From: Haemophilus parainfluenzae
GTDB lineage: Bacteria > Pseudomonadota > Gammaproteobacteria > Enterobacterales > Pasteurellaceae
Reading direction: 5' to 3'
Assembly (NCBI RefSeq): GCF_014931395.1
Contig: NZ_CP063120.1
Coordinates: 1,471,501 to 1,535,500 of the forward strand
DNA length: 64,000 bases
Below the pieces are notes generated by a model. The model saw nothing but the letters and a program-made list of their open reading frames with translations, did not search any database and had not been told where the DNA came from. The position numbers and the translations under genes were made by a program. Of the stretch, positions 19,745-30,258 are shown piece by piece (position 1 is the first letter of the stretch; every line of letters begins with the position of its first letter).

Positions 19745-20344
19745 ATGAATCGTTTTGTAATCGGTGATCCGAAGGATTGCATTGGATGCAACACCTGTAT
19801 GGCCGCTTGTAGCGAAGTGCATAAAGCTTTCGGATTACAATCTTTTCCACGTTTACAAGTCATGCGTAATGATGATGTAACCGTGCCAATTCTCTGTCGT
19901 CATTGTGATGATTCACCATGTGCTACCGTATGTCCTGTACATGCGATTACACATATTGATGACACTATTCAACTTAACGAAAGTCTCTGTATCGGTTGTA
20001 AACTTTGTGGTATTGCTTGCCCATTCGGTGCAATTACCCAACATGGTTCTGCACCGATTGACGCACCAACCTATTATGAGGGATTCTCTTTCACTGATGC
20101 GGTAAAACGAGATATTCGTACTGCACCAGATAATACGGATTTACACAATATGCTGGCATGGCAACCAGGCGTAAAAGCCATTGCTGTGAAATGCGATCTT
20201 TGCTATTTCCGTGAAGATGGTCCGGCTTGTGTACAAACCTGTCCGACCAAAACGTTATTTATTATTAGTGATGAGAGTATCAAACAGGCTAACGAAAGAA
20301 AACGTGAAATGGCAATGGTTTCTTCGCCTGCTATCCCAAGATAA
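19745..20344 (+). CDS. hyfA: Hydrogenase-4 ferredoxin-like subunit HyfA
   Basis: 199 residues, four [4Fe-4S]-type cysteine groups (CIGCNTCMAAC, CRHCDDSPCATVC, CIGCKLCGIAC, and CDLCYFREDGPACVQTC), as in HyfA/HycB/HydN. It probably passes electrons from FdhF to the hydrogenase module on the cytoplasmic side of the membrane. First gene of an eleven-gene operon in E. coli hyf order. HydN is a close relative; the position argues for HyfA. Confidence 0.9.
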   Translation: MNRFVIGDPKDCIGCNTCMAACSEVHKAFGLQSFPRLQVMRNDDVTVPILCRHCDDSPCATVCPVHAITHIDDTIQLNESLCIGCKLCGIACPFGAITQHGSAPIDAPTYYEGFSFTDAVKRDIRTAPDNTDLHNMLAWQPGVKAIAVKCDLCYFREDGPACVQTCPTKTLFIISDESIKQANERKREMAMVSSPAIPR

Positions 20345-20381
20345 TTAGTGTGTTTTAACTTGTAATCAATGGAGTGATATT

Positions 20382-22403
20382 ATGAGTTTACCTATCAATT
20401 TACTCATCACGACCCTGTTGATTTATGTCGTAGGTGCGTTTATTTCGCTCGCAGTGAGACGAAACGAACAACTTTCAATCAATATATCCGGCGTGACCGG
20501 TGTACTTGCTGGAGTGTTAGGTATTGTTGCCTGCATCCCCGTTCTGATCAGCAGCGACACAGTCGTTGATGTTTTCAAAACCCCATTTGAATTTGCCACG
20601 TTCTCCATCCGTATTGACGGATTGGCTGCGTTTATGGTGTGTGTCATTTCTTTATTAGTTATTGTGACCGCACTTTATTCTTTCTCTTATGTAAAAGAAT
20701 ACAAAGGTAAAGGCGCAGGTTCCATGGGCTTCTTTATGAATTTATTTATCGCTTCCATGGTTGCGTTAGTTACCAGCGATAATGCATTCTACTTCCTTGT
20801 ATTCTTTGAAATGATGTCATTGGCATCTTATTTCTTAGTCCTTACCGAACAAGATGACAATGCCGTAAATGCAGGCTTGCTTTATTTCTTTATTGCGCAT
20901 GCCGGTTCGGTATTAATTATGATCGCCTTCTTCATTTTCTACTGCTATGCCGGTAGTTTTGAATTTAGTGCATTCCGTCAAACCACTTTGCCGGCACCGC
21001 TTGCCTTTACTGCCTTTATTTTGGCATTTTTAGGTTTTGGCGCAAAAGCAGGTATGATTCCATTACACAGTTGGTTACCGAAAGCTCACCCGGCTGCACC
21101 TTCTCATGCATCCGCAATGATGTCTGGTGTGATGGTTAAAATCGGTATCTTCGGGATCATCAAAGTTGGTGTGGATCTTCTCGGTTCTACTAATGTTTGG
21201 TATGGCGTTATTGTACTTGCCTTTGGTGCGGTGTCTTCCGTGCTTGGCGTACTTTATGCCTTGGCAGAACATGACATCAAAAAACTCTTGGCTTATCACA
21301 CAGTAGAAAATATCGGCATCATTATGATGGGTGTGGGCGTTGGTATGATTGGTATCGCGACACATCATCCAGTGTTGGCCACCGTGGGCTTACTTGGTGG
21401 TTTATACCACTTACTTAACCATGCTGTATTCAAAGGCTTGTTATTCTTAGGTGCAGGTTCAGTAATGTATCGCTTGCATACTAAAGACATGGACTTAATG
21501 GGCGGCTTAGGCAAACTTATGCCTTACACTGCATTCTGTTTCTTAATCGGTACCATGGCGATCTCTGCATTGCCACCGTTTAACGGTTTTGTCAGTGAAT
21601 GGTTTACTTATCAATCTTTATTCACCTTAAGCCAAAGTGATGATTTCGTATTAAAACTTGCCGGTCCGATTGCCATCATTATGTTGGCATTGACTGGTGC
21701 GTTAGCGGCACTTTGTTTCGTGAAAGTGTACGGTATCAGCTTCGGTGGTGCACCACGTAGTGAAAAAGCAGCTAATGCACGCGAAGTACCAAAACCAATG
21801 GTGATTGCCATGGCAGTGTTGGCGTTATGTTGTGTGTTATTAGGTGTGGGCGCATCTGTTGTAACGCCAATAATTGCGAAAATTTCGACCGCACTTGCTC
21901 ATAGCGAACCGTTAATGTTGGCTCAAAATGGAGTAGTGGTTGCACAAGCTGAACCGCATACTGCACTTTCAACACCAATGGTGACTATCATGTTATTGGC
22001 ATTTTTCTTCTTGCCATTTAGTTTCTATGCGTTCACCAAAAATCAACGTTTATCCGATCGTGCAAAAGGCAATCCATGGGCTTGTGGTTATGCTTATGAA
22101 CAAGATATGGCTGCCTCTGCAGGTAGTTTCACTCGTCCATTACGTACGATTTTCAAATCGCTTTATACCTTGCGTGAAGTGTTGGATCCTGCACCTTTAG
22201 GTGATAAAGGCATCCAAGCGGTAATTAAAGGCGCAACAAAAGCTGAACCTTTCTGGGAAGAAAAAATGACGATGCCTATCGCTCGTTTTATTCCGTGGTT
22301 AGGAACAAAAATCCAATGGTTGCAACAAGGTGACTTCCGTGTGTACTGCGTGTACTTCGTGATTGCCTTGGTGGCAATACTACTTTCCATTGCGTTGATG
22401 TAG
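20382..22403 (+). CDS. hyfB: Hydrogenase-4 membrane subunit HyfB (NuoL/M-like antiporter type)
   Basis: 673 residues, about 15 or more membrane helices, almost exactly the E. coli HyfB length. The proton-channel signature is visible: GFGAKAGMIPLHSWLPKAHP, ASAMMSGVMVKIGIFG, and HDIKKLLAYHTVENIG with conserved lysines. Homologous to complex I antiporter subunits, so it may couple hydrogen formation to ion movement. GGAGTGATATT precedes the ATG. Confidence 0.93.
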   Translation: MSLPINLLITTLLIYVVGAFISLAVRRNEQLSINISGVTGVLAGVLGIVACIPVLISSDTVVDVFKTPFEFATFSIRIDGLAAFMVCVISLLVIVTALYSFSYVKEYKGKGAGSMGFFMNLFIASMVALVTSDNAFYFLVFFEMMSLASYFLVLTEQDDNAVNAGLLYFFIAHAGSVLIMIAFFIFYCYAGSFEFSAFRQTTLPAPLAFTAFILAFLGFGAKAGMIPLHSWLPKAHPAAPSHASAMMSGVMVKIGIFGIIKVGVDLLGSTNVWYGVIVLAFGAVSSVLGVLYALAEHDIKKLLAYHTVENIGIIMMGVGVGMIGIATHHPVLATVGLLGGLYHLLNHAVFKGLLFLGAGSVMYRLHTKDMDLMGGLGKLMPYTAFCFLIGTMAISALPPFNGFVSEWFTYQSLFTLSQSDDFVLKLAGPIAIIMLALTGALAALCFVKVYGISFGGAPRSEKAANAREVPKPMVIAMAVLALCCVLLGVGASVVTPIIAKISTALAHSEPLMLAQNGVVVAQAEPHTALSTPMVTIMLLAFFFLPFSFYAFTKNQRLSDRAKGNPWACGYAYEQDMAASAGSFTRPLRTIFKSLYTLREVLDPAPLGDKGIQAVIKGATKAEPFWEEKMTMPIARFIPWLGTKIQWLQQGDFRVYCVYFVIALVAILLSIALM

Positions 22404-22413
22404 GAGGTTGAAG

Positions 22414-23376
22414 ATGATTACGTTACCTTCAGAAATTGCAACATCTGCCGGAATGTTTGTTTTTGCCATTGTGCAAGCCTTGATTTTGCTTGCCCTTGCA
22501 CCGTTATTTTCCGGTATTTCACGCATGATCCGAGCACGAATTCAATCTCGTCGCGGTCCGGGCGTGTTACAAGATTATCGCGATATTGCGAAATTAATGA
22601 AACGTCAAAACATTTGGCCTGACAATGCGGGTTGGGTTTCTAAAGCGATGCCTTATGTGTTAATTAGCACCGTGATGGTGGTCGCTATGAGTTTGCCTTT
22701 ATTTACTCGTGTTGCACCATTTGGCGCTGGCAGTGATTTAATCACCGTGATTTACTTATTCGCCTTGTTCCGTTTCTTCTTTTCAATTGCGGGTTTGGAT
22801 TCAAACAGCACATTCTCAAGTTTAGGGGCAAGTCGTGAAGTCACATTAGGTGTCTTAGTAGAGCCAATTCTCATGTTGGCATTCCTTGTCATTGCGTTAA
22901 TTGCCGGTTCAACCAATTTTGCGGTTATCGGTAATGCACTTTCCGAAAACACTTGGCAATATCCAATTGCGACAGTGATTGCTATCGCTGCAGCATTCTT
23001 CGCCGTATTTATTGAAATGGGTAAGATTCCATTTGATTTGGCGGAAGCGGAACAAGAGTTACAAGAAGGTCCATTGACTGAATACTCTGGTCCGGCACTT
23101 GCCTTATTAAAAGTCGGCTTAAGCTTAAAATCAATGGTTGTAGCATCTATCTTTGTGAGCGTGTTGCTTCCGTTTGGTATCCCGACAGAGATGAGCTTAA
23201 GTGCGGTCATTTTAGGCGGTGTTTTATTCTTCGTGAAATTATTAGTGGTGTTCGTATTGGCTTGTGTCTTTGAAAACACACTTTCTCGTACCCGCTTTAT
23301 GTTAACAGGACGTTTAACCGTGGTCGGCTTCGGCATTTCTGTGTTGGCGTTTGTATTTTACTTCACTGGGTTGTAA
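22414..23376 (+). CDS. hyfC: Hydrogenase-4 membrane subunit HyfC (NuoH-like)
   Basis: 320 residues, about 8 membrane helices. Homologue of NuoH/HycD: RRGPGVLQDYRDIAKLMKR near residue 50 and the EMGKIPFDLAEAEQEL loop. It anchors the soluble hydrogenase arm to the membrane. ATG 22414 is used because GGAGG sits 6 bases before it; a TTG two codons upstream is less likely. Only 10 bases separate it from hyfB. Confidence 0.93.
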   Translation: MITLPSEIATSAGMFVFAIVQALILLALAPLFSGISRMIRARIQSRRGPGVLQDYRDIAKLMKRQNIWPDNAGWVSKAMPYVLISTVMVVAMSLPLFTRVAPFGAGSDLITVIYLFALFRFFFSIAGLDSNSTFSSLGASREVTLGVLVEPILMLAFLVIALIAGSTNFAVIGNALSENTWQYPIATVIAIAAAFFAVFIEMGKIPFDLAEAEQELQEGPLTEYSGPALALLKVGLSLKSMVVASIFVSVLLPFGIPTEMSLSAVILGGVLFFVKLLVVFVLACVFENTLSRTRFMLTGRLTVVGFGISVLAFVFYFTGL

Positions 23377-23387
23377 GGAGGACAAAT

Positions 23388-24833
23388 ATGGAACGTTTAG
23401 CTCTGATTACAATCATTTTACCTTTCGTAGGGGCGTTTATTGTCGGTTTGAACAAAAAACATTTTGCTCAAATTGCCACAGTATTTGCTGCGCTTGCTAC
23501 GCTGGGAACCTTGTTAGTCGCAAGACAATGGTTTGCCGATGGTCATCAAAGCGTCACTTATGACATCGTCGCTTTTGATAAAACCGCGATCTTTGGTGTC
23601 ACTCTTGATGCTGTCAGTACATTAATTGCCTTTGCCGTTGTGGCCTTAGGTTTCTTAATCTGCTTATATTCTTGTGGTTACTTAACCGATAAAAACCGTG
23701 AACACCCACATAATGGGTTACCACGTTTTTATGCATTCTTGCTCATCTTTATCGGTGCCATGGCGGGCTTGGTGTATTCCTCAACTTTAGCAGGACAATT
23801 ATTGTTCTTCGAAATTACTGGGGGATGTTCTTGGGCATTAATCAGTTATTACCAAACACCAAAAGCTCAAGCAGCCGCAATGAAAGCCTTGATTATCACC
23901 CACGTGGGGGCAATTGGGTTATATATTGCCGCAGCCTATTTATTCAGCCAATCAGGTACTTTCTCTATCACTGCGTTAGAACATTTAGATCCGAGTGCGA
24001 AAACCATCGTGTTATTTGGTGTGATGTTTGCTGCGTGGGGGAAATCAGCACAATTACCAATGCAAATTTGGTTGCCGAATGCGATGGAAGCACCAACACC
24101 GGTGAGTGCGTATTTGCACGCCGCATCAATGGTTAAAGTTGGGGTGTATATCTTCGCTCGTTCTGTTATGTCTGCTGGTGAGATTCCACATATTGTGGGT
24201 GAAGTCGGCATCATCATGGCGATGATTACCTTAATTTATGGTTTCTTGATGTACTTGCCACAAACTGACTTAAAACGTTTATTGGCGTATTCAACCATTA
24301 CCCAACTGTCTTATATTTTCATTGGGATTTCTCTTGCTGCATTAGGCTCTAAATTGGCCTTTGTGGCAGCGATTAGCTACATCTTCAACCATGCTTTCGC
24401 GAAAAGCTTATTCTTCTTGGTCGCAGGTTCATTAAGTTATGCGACAGGAACTCGTTCTATGCCGTTACTACAAGGCATTATGCGTACAATGCCAGTGGTA
24501 GGGGCAGGATTTGGCGTAGCCGCGTTAGCGATTGCTGGGGTGCCACCGTTTAACGGATTCTTCAGTAAATATCCATTATTTGCGGCCGGATTTGAATTAG
24601 GCCATGAATATGGCTGGATTACTTGGTTAATGGTGCTTGCTTTAGTTGAATCTACCGCGACATTCGTATGGTTGTTGTATAAATTCGGACAATGTGTCAT
24701 CGGTAAACCATCAGAAGCGGTTGCCAATGCACAACCTATACCATTCTCTATGCGTTTCGTGTTAGTTGTATTAATGGTGATGTCCGTGGTGTCCAGTTTT
24801 ATCGCCGCATATTGGTTAGGTTTGGCTGGTTAG
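23388..24833 (+). CDS. hyfD: Hydrogenase-4 membrane subunit HyfD (NuoL/M/N-like)
   Basis: 481 residues (E. coli HyfD is about 479), about 14 membrane helices. Antiporter-like core with WGKSAQLPMQIWLPNAME, SAYLHAASMVKVGVYIF and DLKRLLAYSTITQLSYI. The AGGAGG ribosome-binding site at 23377 is strong. hyfD and hyfF, absent from hyc operons, distinguish this as hydrogenase-4 rather than hydrogenase-3. Confidence 0.92.
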   Translation: MERLALITIILPFVGAFIVGLNKKHFAQIATVFAALATLGTLLVARQWFADGHQSVTYDIVAFDKTAIFGVTLDAVSTLIAFAVVALGFLICLYSCGYLTDKNREHPHNGLPRFYAFLLIFIGAMAGLVYSSTLAGQLLFFEITGGCSWALISYYQTPKAQAAAMKALIITHVGAIGLYIAAAYLFSQSGTFSITALEHLDPSAKTIVLFGVMFAAWGKSAQLPMQIWLPNAMEAPTPVSAYLHAASMVKVGVYIFARSVMSAGEIPHIVGEVGIIMAMITLIYGFLMYLPQTDLKRLLAYSTITQLSYIFIGISLAALGSKLAFVAAISYIFNHAFAKSLFFLVAGSLSYATGTRSMPLLQGIMRTMPVVGAGFGVAALAIAGVPPFNGFFSKYPLFAAGFELGHEYGWITWLMVLALVESTATFVWLLYKFGQCVIGKPSEAVANAQPIPFSMRFVLVVLMVMSVVSSFIAAYWLGLAG

Positions 24834-24848
24834 GTTAAGGAGGAATCT

Positions 24849-25487
24849 ATGTTAATGATAAATGGACTTGCGTGTTTACTCATTATTACCTCTCTTTGCG
24901 TAATTATGGTTCGAACCGCCAAAAAAGCTGCGTTATTTTACAGTTTGCAATCATTGGTGTTGGTATTACTGTTTGTCTATCTTGCCAATGAAATGCAAGC
25001 CCATGAACTTTATATGTGGTCAATTAGCGCATTTATTACCAAAGTGGTTTTGGTGCCAGCAATTTTAATCTATGCGATGAAAAAAGTTGATGAAAGTCAA
25101 ACTCCAGCTGGAATAAATGTCTCTTGGTTGATCCCGATCACAGCAGTGATAGTTACATTGTGCTACTTTGTTGTTGTCCCAATCGATTTACCGTTGGTTG
25201 CACATCTTAAACCAGCATTATCAGTGTCATTAAGTCACTTCTTATTAGGTTTAGTATGCATTGTTAGCCAACGCAATATCGTAAAACAAGTATTCGGTTA
25301 TTGTTTGATGGAAAACGGTTCTCATCTCACATTAGCCTTATTGGCAAATAAAGCACCTGAGTTAGTGGAAATCGGAATTGCCACAGATGCTATTTTTGCC
25401 GTCATCATAATGGTGGTGTTGGTAAACAAAATTTATCGTACATTCCATTCATTAGATGCAAAACAACTTATGAGTTTGAAGGGGTAA
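24849..25487 (+). CDS. hyfE: Hydrogenase-4 membrane subunit HyfE
   Basis: 212 residues, about 7 membrane helices; NuoK-like in its central part (FITKVVLVPAILIYAMKK, FGYCLMENGSHLTLAL). The length matches E. coli HyfE (216). Like hyfD and hyfF it is specific to hydrogenase-4. GGAGGAATCT precedes ATG 24849. Confidence 0.9.
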   Translation: MLMINGLACLLIITSLCVIMVRTAKKAALFYSLQSLVLVLLFVYLANEMQAHELYMWSISAFITKVVLVPAILIYAMKKVDESQTPAGINVSWLIPITAVIVTLCYFVVVPIDLPLVAHLKPALSVSLSHFLLGLVCIVSQRNIVKQVFGYCLMENGSHLTLALLANKAPELVEIGIATDAIFAVIIMVVLVNKIYRTFHSLDAKQLMSLKG

Positions 25488-25491
25488 CGCT

Positions 25492-27030
25492 ATGTATGAA
25501 CAATGGATAATCGCGTTATTAATCGCACCTTTAGCAATATCACTTGCCAGTTTCGCTTGTAGCGTGACAAAAGCACGGACAATTTGTACCGCACTTCATG
25601 TTACAGGTTTGATTTTGATGTTAGCATTTGCCTTACAAGTTATTAATGGCGTGCTAACTCAGGGGGAAATCAGTGCATTAAATAACTGGGTTTACATCGA
25701 CAGTCTATCTGCTATTTTCTTAGGTCTTATCGCTATTGTCGGAACATTAGCCGGTATTTATTCTATCGGCTACATTGGTACGGAATATTGTGAAGGACAT
25801 CTTGATTTGAAAACATATTGCAATTATTACGGCTTTTTGCATTTGTTTTTCTTCACCATGATTATTTCTGTGATCACTAATAATGTGATTTTGATGTGGG
25901 CAGCCATTGAAGCCACCACATTAAGTTCTGCATTTTTGGTCGGCACATACAAACAAAAAACCTCTCTTGAGGCAGCATGGAAATACATCATTATTTGTTC
26001 AGTTGGGGTGGCGTTTGGATTGTATGGCACAATTTTAACGTTCTCTAATGGAACAAATCTTTTAGCAGATCCAAGCCAAGCTATTTTCTGGACAGAAATC
26101 AATCAACAGGCAGCGGGTTTGAATCCAATGCTCATGTATCTTGCTTTCGCCTTTATTTTGGTTGGGTTTGGTACTAAATGCGGTCTATTTCCAATGCATA
26201 CTTGGTTGTCTGATGCACACAGTGAGGCACCAAGTCCAGTGAGTGCGATTCTATCTGCTGTATTATTGAATTGTGCCATGTTGGTGGTATTGCGTTATTA
26301 CATCTTAGTTTCTAAAGCAGTCGGTTCTACATACCCGCAAACCTTATTGTTGGTATTTGGTTTACTCTCTGTATTAGTGGCGGCGTTGTTTATTATCGTC
26401 CAATTCGACATCAAACGTTTATTGGCATATTCCAGTATTGAAAACATGGGGTTAATTAGCTTTGCCTTTGGTTTAGGTGGCCCAATCGGTGTATTTGCGG
26501 GTTTATTACATACCATCAACCATAGTTTAGCGAAAACCTTGTTATTCTGTGCTTCAGGTAACATATTATTAAAATATAAAACCCGTGATATGAACCAAGT
26601 ACGTGGTTTATGGCGTGTCGCACCAATGACGGCGGTGTTATTTGCCGGTGGTGCGTTAGCACTAGGTGGTATCCCACCATTTAACGTGTTCGTCAGTGAA
26701 TTTAGTATTGCTGTTGCCGGTATTTACGCAGGTAAAACTTGGTTAATGGTGTTCTGTTTAATTTTACTCACTATCGTGTTAGCTGGATTGTCTTTAATGG
26801 TATTAAAAACCGTATTAGGCAAACAACCGGATAATGTTGAAGTGGGGGATGTGAACAAAGTTTCACTCGTGGCGATGGCAATTTTATTGTTATTCATGTT
26901 TATTATGGGTATTCATATTGCCGAACCAATTTTGCAGTTATTAAAAAGTGCGGTCGGAATTGTACTCGGATCTGAACAAGTGTCTTTTGGTGAAATGTTA
27001 GTTTTACCTTGGCAAAGTTTAGCGCAATGA
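25492..27030 (+). CDS. hyfF: Hydrogenase-4 membrane subunit HyfF (NuoM-like)
   Basis: 512 residues, about 13-14 membrane helices, third antiporter-like subunit. Core motifs: GFGTKCGLFPMHTWLSDAHS, EAPSPVSAILSAVLLNCAML and FDIKRLLAYSSIENMGLI. Starts 4 bases after hyfE, so translational coupling is likely; the ribosome-binding site is the GGGG at the hyfE end. It ends 20 bases before hyfG. Confidence 0.92.
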   Translation: MYEQWIIALLIAPLAISLASFACSVTKARTICTALHVTGLILMLAFALQVINGVLTQGEISALNNWVYIDSLSAIFLGLIAIVGTLAGIYSIGYIGTEYCEGHLDLKTYCNYYGFLHLFFFTMIISVITNNVILMWAAIEATTLSSAFLVGTYKQKTSLEAAWKYIIICSVGVAFGLYGTILTFSNGTNLLADPSQAIFWTEINQQAAGLNPMLMYLAFAFILVGFGTKCGLFPMHTWLSDAHSEAPSPVSAILSAVLLNCAMLVVLRYYILVSKAVGSTYPQTLLLVFGLLSVLVAALFIIVQFDIKRLLAYSSIENMGLISFAFGLGGPIGVFAGLLHTINHSLAKTLLFCASGNILLKYKTRDMNQVRGLWRVAPMTAVLFAGGALALGGIPPFNVFVSEFSIAVAGIYAGKTWLMVFCLILLTIVLAGLSLMVLKTVLGKQPDNVEVGDVNKVSLVAMAILLLFMFIMGIHIAEPILQLLKSAVGIVLGSEQVSFGEMLVLPWQSLAQ

Positions 27031-27050
27031 TCGACAGGAGGGATAAATAT

Positions 27051-28781
27051 ATGGAATTAACTAAAAATACATCAGTCGATCCAGCCAAAATGATTGGCAA
27101 AAATTACATTGAAGCAGTCAATGCAAAATTTCCAAATACCATTTTGGATGAGGAGTGGTCAACACCAAATCAGGTTACACTTACCATTAAAACCAATATG
27201 TTACCTGATGTTGTTGAATACCTTTATTATCAACATGAAGGTTGGTTACCTTTGGTATTCGGGAATGATGAGCGTTCAATTCATGGCAACTATGCAGTGT
27301 ACTACGTGCTTTCCATGGAAGGGGAAGTGAAAACTTTTATCACCATTAAAGCCTTAGTTGATCCTGTGAGCTTAGAATTTCCGTCTGTGACACCAAAAGT
27401 CAAAGCGGCGGTTTGGGGCGAACGTGAATTATTCGATATGTATGGTTTGAAAGCCGTCGGTTTACCTGACCAACGCCGATTAGTGTTGCCAGATGATTGG
27501 CCGGATGATCTTTATCCATTACGTAAAGACTCCATGGACTATCGTTTACGTCCCGATCCGACAACCGCGACAGAAACATACGAATTTATTAACGAAAAAG
27601 GCGAAGCACGTATCGTTCCACTTGGCCCGTTACATATCACTTCTGATGAACCTGGACACTTCCGTTTGTTCGTGGATGGGGAAGATATCATTGATGCGGA
27701 CTATCGTTTGTTCTATGTGCACCGTGGTATGGAAAAATTGGCGGAAACCCGTATGGATTACGACCAAGTTAACTTCCTGGCTGACCGTGTATGTGGAATT
27801 TGTGGTTTCACACATAGTGTGGCCTATGCTAATTCCGTCGAAAGTGCTTTGGGGATTCAAATTCCAAAACGCGCTGAATGGATTCGTGCGATTTTATTAG
27901 AAGTCGAACGTTTGCACAGTCACTTATTAAACTTAGGTCTATCTAGTCACTTTACCGGCTTTGATACTGGCTTTATGCAATTCTTCCGCGTTCGTGAGAA
28001 ATCTATGACCTTGGCAGAAGTGCTAACCGGTGCACGTAAAACCTATGGTATTAACCTTATCGGTGGTGTGCGTCGTGATATGTTGAAACATCAACGTGAG
28101 CAATGTATTAAACTTATCGGTGAAATGCGTGAAGAACTCAAAACCTTAACCGATATTTTATTGAATACACCGAATATGGAACAACGTACGGTGGGTGTAG
28201 GTGTCTTGGCAAAAGATATCGCTCGTGACTTTAGCCCGGTTGGGCCAATGATTCGTGGTTCTGGCTTTGCTCGTGATGTGCGTAAAGTACACCCATTCTC
28301 CGGTTATGGCGATATTCCTTTCAATCTCTTCACTGAAGCCAATGGTGACGTGTTATCTCGTGTGAAAGTGCGGATTAATGAAGTGTTTGAATCCATGAAT
28401 ATCATCGATTACATGGTGGACAATTTGCCAAGTGGTGAAATCTTAAAAGAAGGTTTCAATTATACGCCTGGACGTTTTGCTTTAGGGATTACCGAAGCTC
28501 CACGTGGCGAAGATATTCACTGGTCAATGCTAGGAGACAACCAAAAACTTTTCCGTTGGCGTTGTCGTGCTGCCACTTATGCTAACTGGCCAACCTTACG
28601 CTATATGTTGCGTGGCAATACAGTGTCTGATGCACCACTTATTATTGGTAGCCTTGACCCTTGCTATTCTTGTACCGACCGTGTCACCGTGGTGGATGTG
28701 CGTAAACGCAAAGCGAAAACCGTAGATTATAAAGAGATTGAACGCTACGGTATCGAACGTAAAAATTCACCATTGAAATAG
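27051..28781 (+). CDS. hyfG: Hydrogenase-4 large (NiFe) subunit HyfG, precursor
   Basis: 576 residues. An N-terminal NuoC-like domain (about 1-180, WGERELFDMYGL) is fused to a NuoD-like catalytic domain. The nickel-binding cysteines are in RVCGICGFTHS and DPCYSCTDR. A 32-residue tail after the last motif (VTVVDVRKRK... to SPLK) corresponds to the peptide that HycI removes in E. coli HycE, after the arginine of CTDR. ATG 27051 was chosen because AGGAGGG lies 9 bases before it; an in-frame ATG at 27009 lies inside hyfF. Confidence 0.95.
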   Translation: MELTKNTSVDPAKMIGKNYIEAVNAKFPNTILDEEWSTPNQVTLTIKTNMLPDVVEYLYYQHEGWLPLVFGNDERSIHGNYAVYYVLSMEGEVKTFITIKALVDPVSLEFPSVTPKVKAAVWGERELFDMYGLKAVGLPDQRRLVLPDDWPDDLYPLRKDSMDYRLRPDPTTATETYEFINEKGEARIVPLGPLHITSDEPGHFRLFVDGEDIIDADYRLFYVHRGMEKLAETRMDYDQVNFLADRVCGICGFTHSVAYANSVESALGIQIPKRAEWIRAILLEVERLHSHLLNLGLSSHFTGFDTGFMQFFRVREKSMTLAEVLTGARKTYGINLIGGVRRDMLKHQREQCIKLIGEMREELKTLTDILLNTPNMEQRTVGVGVLAKDIARDFSPVGPMIRGSGFARDVRKVHPFSGYGDIPFNLFTEANGDVLSRVKVRINEVFESMNIIDYMVDNLPSGEILKEGFNYTPGRFALGITEAPRGEDIHWSMLGDNQKLFRWRCRAATYANWPTLRYMLRGNTVSDAPLIIGSLDPCYSCTDRVTVVDVRKRKAKTVDYKEIERYGIERKNSPLK

Positions 28782-28793
28782 GGGAGGCGGAAT

Positions 28794-29441
28794 ATGTTTA
28801 AATTACTAAAAACGGTATTTAAAGCAGGTGATGTCACCACCAAATATCCGTTCAAACCTTATGAAGTCGATGAGGATTTTAGAGGTAAACCGGAACTTAA
28901 TTCTGATCAATGTATTGTCTGCGCGGCTTGTACCATTGCCTGTCCAGCTAATGCGTTGACCATGAGAACGGATCCGGTGACAGGTGACCGTACCTGGTCA
29001 TTATTTCTTGGTCGTTGTATTTTCTGTGGTCGTTGTGAAGAGGTTTGTCCAACCAAAGCCATTCGCTTGTCACAAGATTTTGAATTATCAGTGACCAATA
29101 AACAGGATCTTTTCCAAGAAACAACCTTTGCAACAGTAACTTGTCAGGAATGTGGTAAACCGTTTATTTCTTATAAAGAATTGAATTACACTATTGATTT
29201 ATTCAAACAAACTTTGGATAAACCTGAATTAGTGAAACAAAAATTGGCGGAGTTGCATACTTGTCCGGTTTGTAAACGTCAGCACAGCTTAGAAAAAACC
29301 GCGAATATGGAATCCAATATGCGGATGAAATTAATCGACTTTAAAGAGCCGGTTCGCTTGAATTTCAAAAAAGCGCTCGAGCAACGAGAACAAAGTGCGG
29401 TTGATTTACCTAACGTTTTAGCAGGAGGCGAAAGACGATGA
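28794..29441 (+). CDS. hyfH: Hydrogenase-4 Fe-S subunit HyfH (NuoI-like)
   Basis: 215 residues. Two [4Fe-4S] motifs ([12 protein letters not shown] and [12 protein letters not shown]) match NuoI/HycF. A C-terminal extension adds two further CxxC pairs (CQECG, CPVCK), a possible zinc site also found in HycF/HyfH. It transfers electrons between HyfA and HyfI. Its stop overlaps the hyfI ATG (ATGA), so translation is coupled. Confidence 0.93.
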   Translation: MFKLLKTVFKAGDVTTKYPFKPYEVDEDFRGKPELNSDQCIVCAACTIACPANALTMRTDPVTGDRTWSLFLGRCIFCGRCEEVCPTKAIRLSQDFELSVTNKQDLFQETTFATVTCQECGKPFISYKELNYTIDLFKQTLDKPELVKQKLAELHTCPVCKRQHSLEKTANMESNMRMKLIDFKEPVRLNFKKALEQREQSAVDLPNVLAGGERR

Positions 29442-30214
29442 ACACACAAATTCCAATGCCGGTCAATGGCATATCAACACCGTTTAGTATTGATGAAAAT
29501 ATTGCCAAAATGAAACAAACGTTGCTGAAAGATATTCAACGTTCAGCTTACGTTTATCGTGTGGACTGCGGCGGTTGTAATGGGTGTGAAATCGAAATTT
29601 TCAGTACCATTACGCCAACATTCGATGCGGAACGTTTTGGTATTAAAGTGGTGGCTTCACCTCGTCATGCGGACATTTTATTGTTCACTGGTGCTGTTAC
29701 CCGTGCGATGCGTACGCCAGCAATGCGTGCTTACCAAGCTGCACCAGATCCAAAAATCTGTATTTCTTACGGGGCTTGCGGTTGTGGCGGTGGTATTTTC
29801 CACGATCTCTATTGTGTTTGGGGCGGTAGTGATCAAATTGTGCCAATTGATGTGTATATCCCTGGCTGTCCTCCAACCCCTGCAGCGACCATTTATGGAT
29901 TTGCGGTAGCACTTGGTTTACTTGATCAAAAGCTTAAAGGTAAACAAGAAAAAGCTGATCCTAACGCTGAAGCTAAATTGCGTTTCCCAACCATTCCGTT
30001 GGATTTACGTATTAGCCTTGAACGTGAAGCACGTCGTCTTGCCGGTTATCGTCAAGGCGGTAACATCGCTAACCAATTTATGGCAATGATGACAGAAAAT
30101 GACAAAGTGCCATTTGGTGTACGTTTAGGTGAATACCTAGAACGCGAAGCCGATCCGCGTTTAAGCGAAATCGTCAATCGTTTACATGCGATTAGTCTGC
30201 CGTTTTCGGGATAA
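29438..30214 (+). CDS. hyfI: Hydrogenase-4 small subunit HyfI (NuoB-like)
   Basis: 258 residues. Cysteines for the proximal [4Fe-4S] cluster are in [18 protein letters not shown] and PGCPPTP, the NuoB/HycG pattern. It receives electrons for the NiFe site of HyfG. It lacks the extra clusters and twin-arginine signal of uptake hydrogenase small subunits, so it is cytoplasmic. It overlaps hyfH by 4 bases and is followed by a hairpin before hyfJ. Confidence 0.94.
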   Translation: MNTQIPMPVNGISTPFSIDENIAKMKQTLLKDIQRSAYVYRVDCGGCNGCEIEIFSTITPTFDAERFGIKVVASPRHADILLFTGAVTRAMRTPAMRAYQAAPDPKICISYGACGCGGGIFHDLYCVWGGSDQIVPIDVYIPGCPPTPAATIYGFAVALGLLDQKLKGKQEKADPNAEAKLRFPTIPLDLRISLEREARRLAGYRQGGNIANQFMAMMTENDKVPFGVRLGEYLEREADPRLSEIVNRLHAISLPFSG

Positions 30215-30222
30215 TTAATGAT

Positions 30223-30240
30223 GGGGCAAGTGATTGCCCC
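30223..30240 (+). other. Intercistronic hairpin between hyfI and hyfJ
   Basis: GGGGCA and TGCCCC form a 6-bp GC-rich stem with a 6-base loop, with no T-run after it. It sits exactly where structural genes give way to maturation genes, so it may protect the upstream mRNA end or attenuate downstream expression. Confidence 0.5.
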
Positions 30241-30258
30241 TATAAAAATGGGAATGTT

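Noticed and set aside
22752-23336. Long antisense open frame within hyfC (and similar ones at 8029-8547 and 54521-55240)
   Set aside because: Composition mirrors the real gene on the other strand; no ribosome-binding site or recognisable domain. They are shadows.
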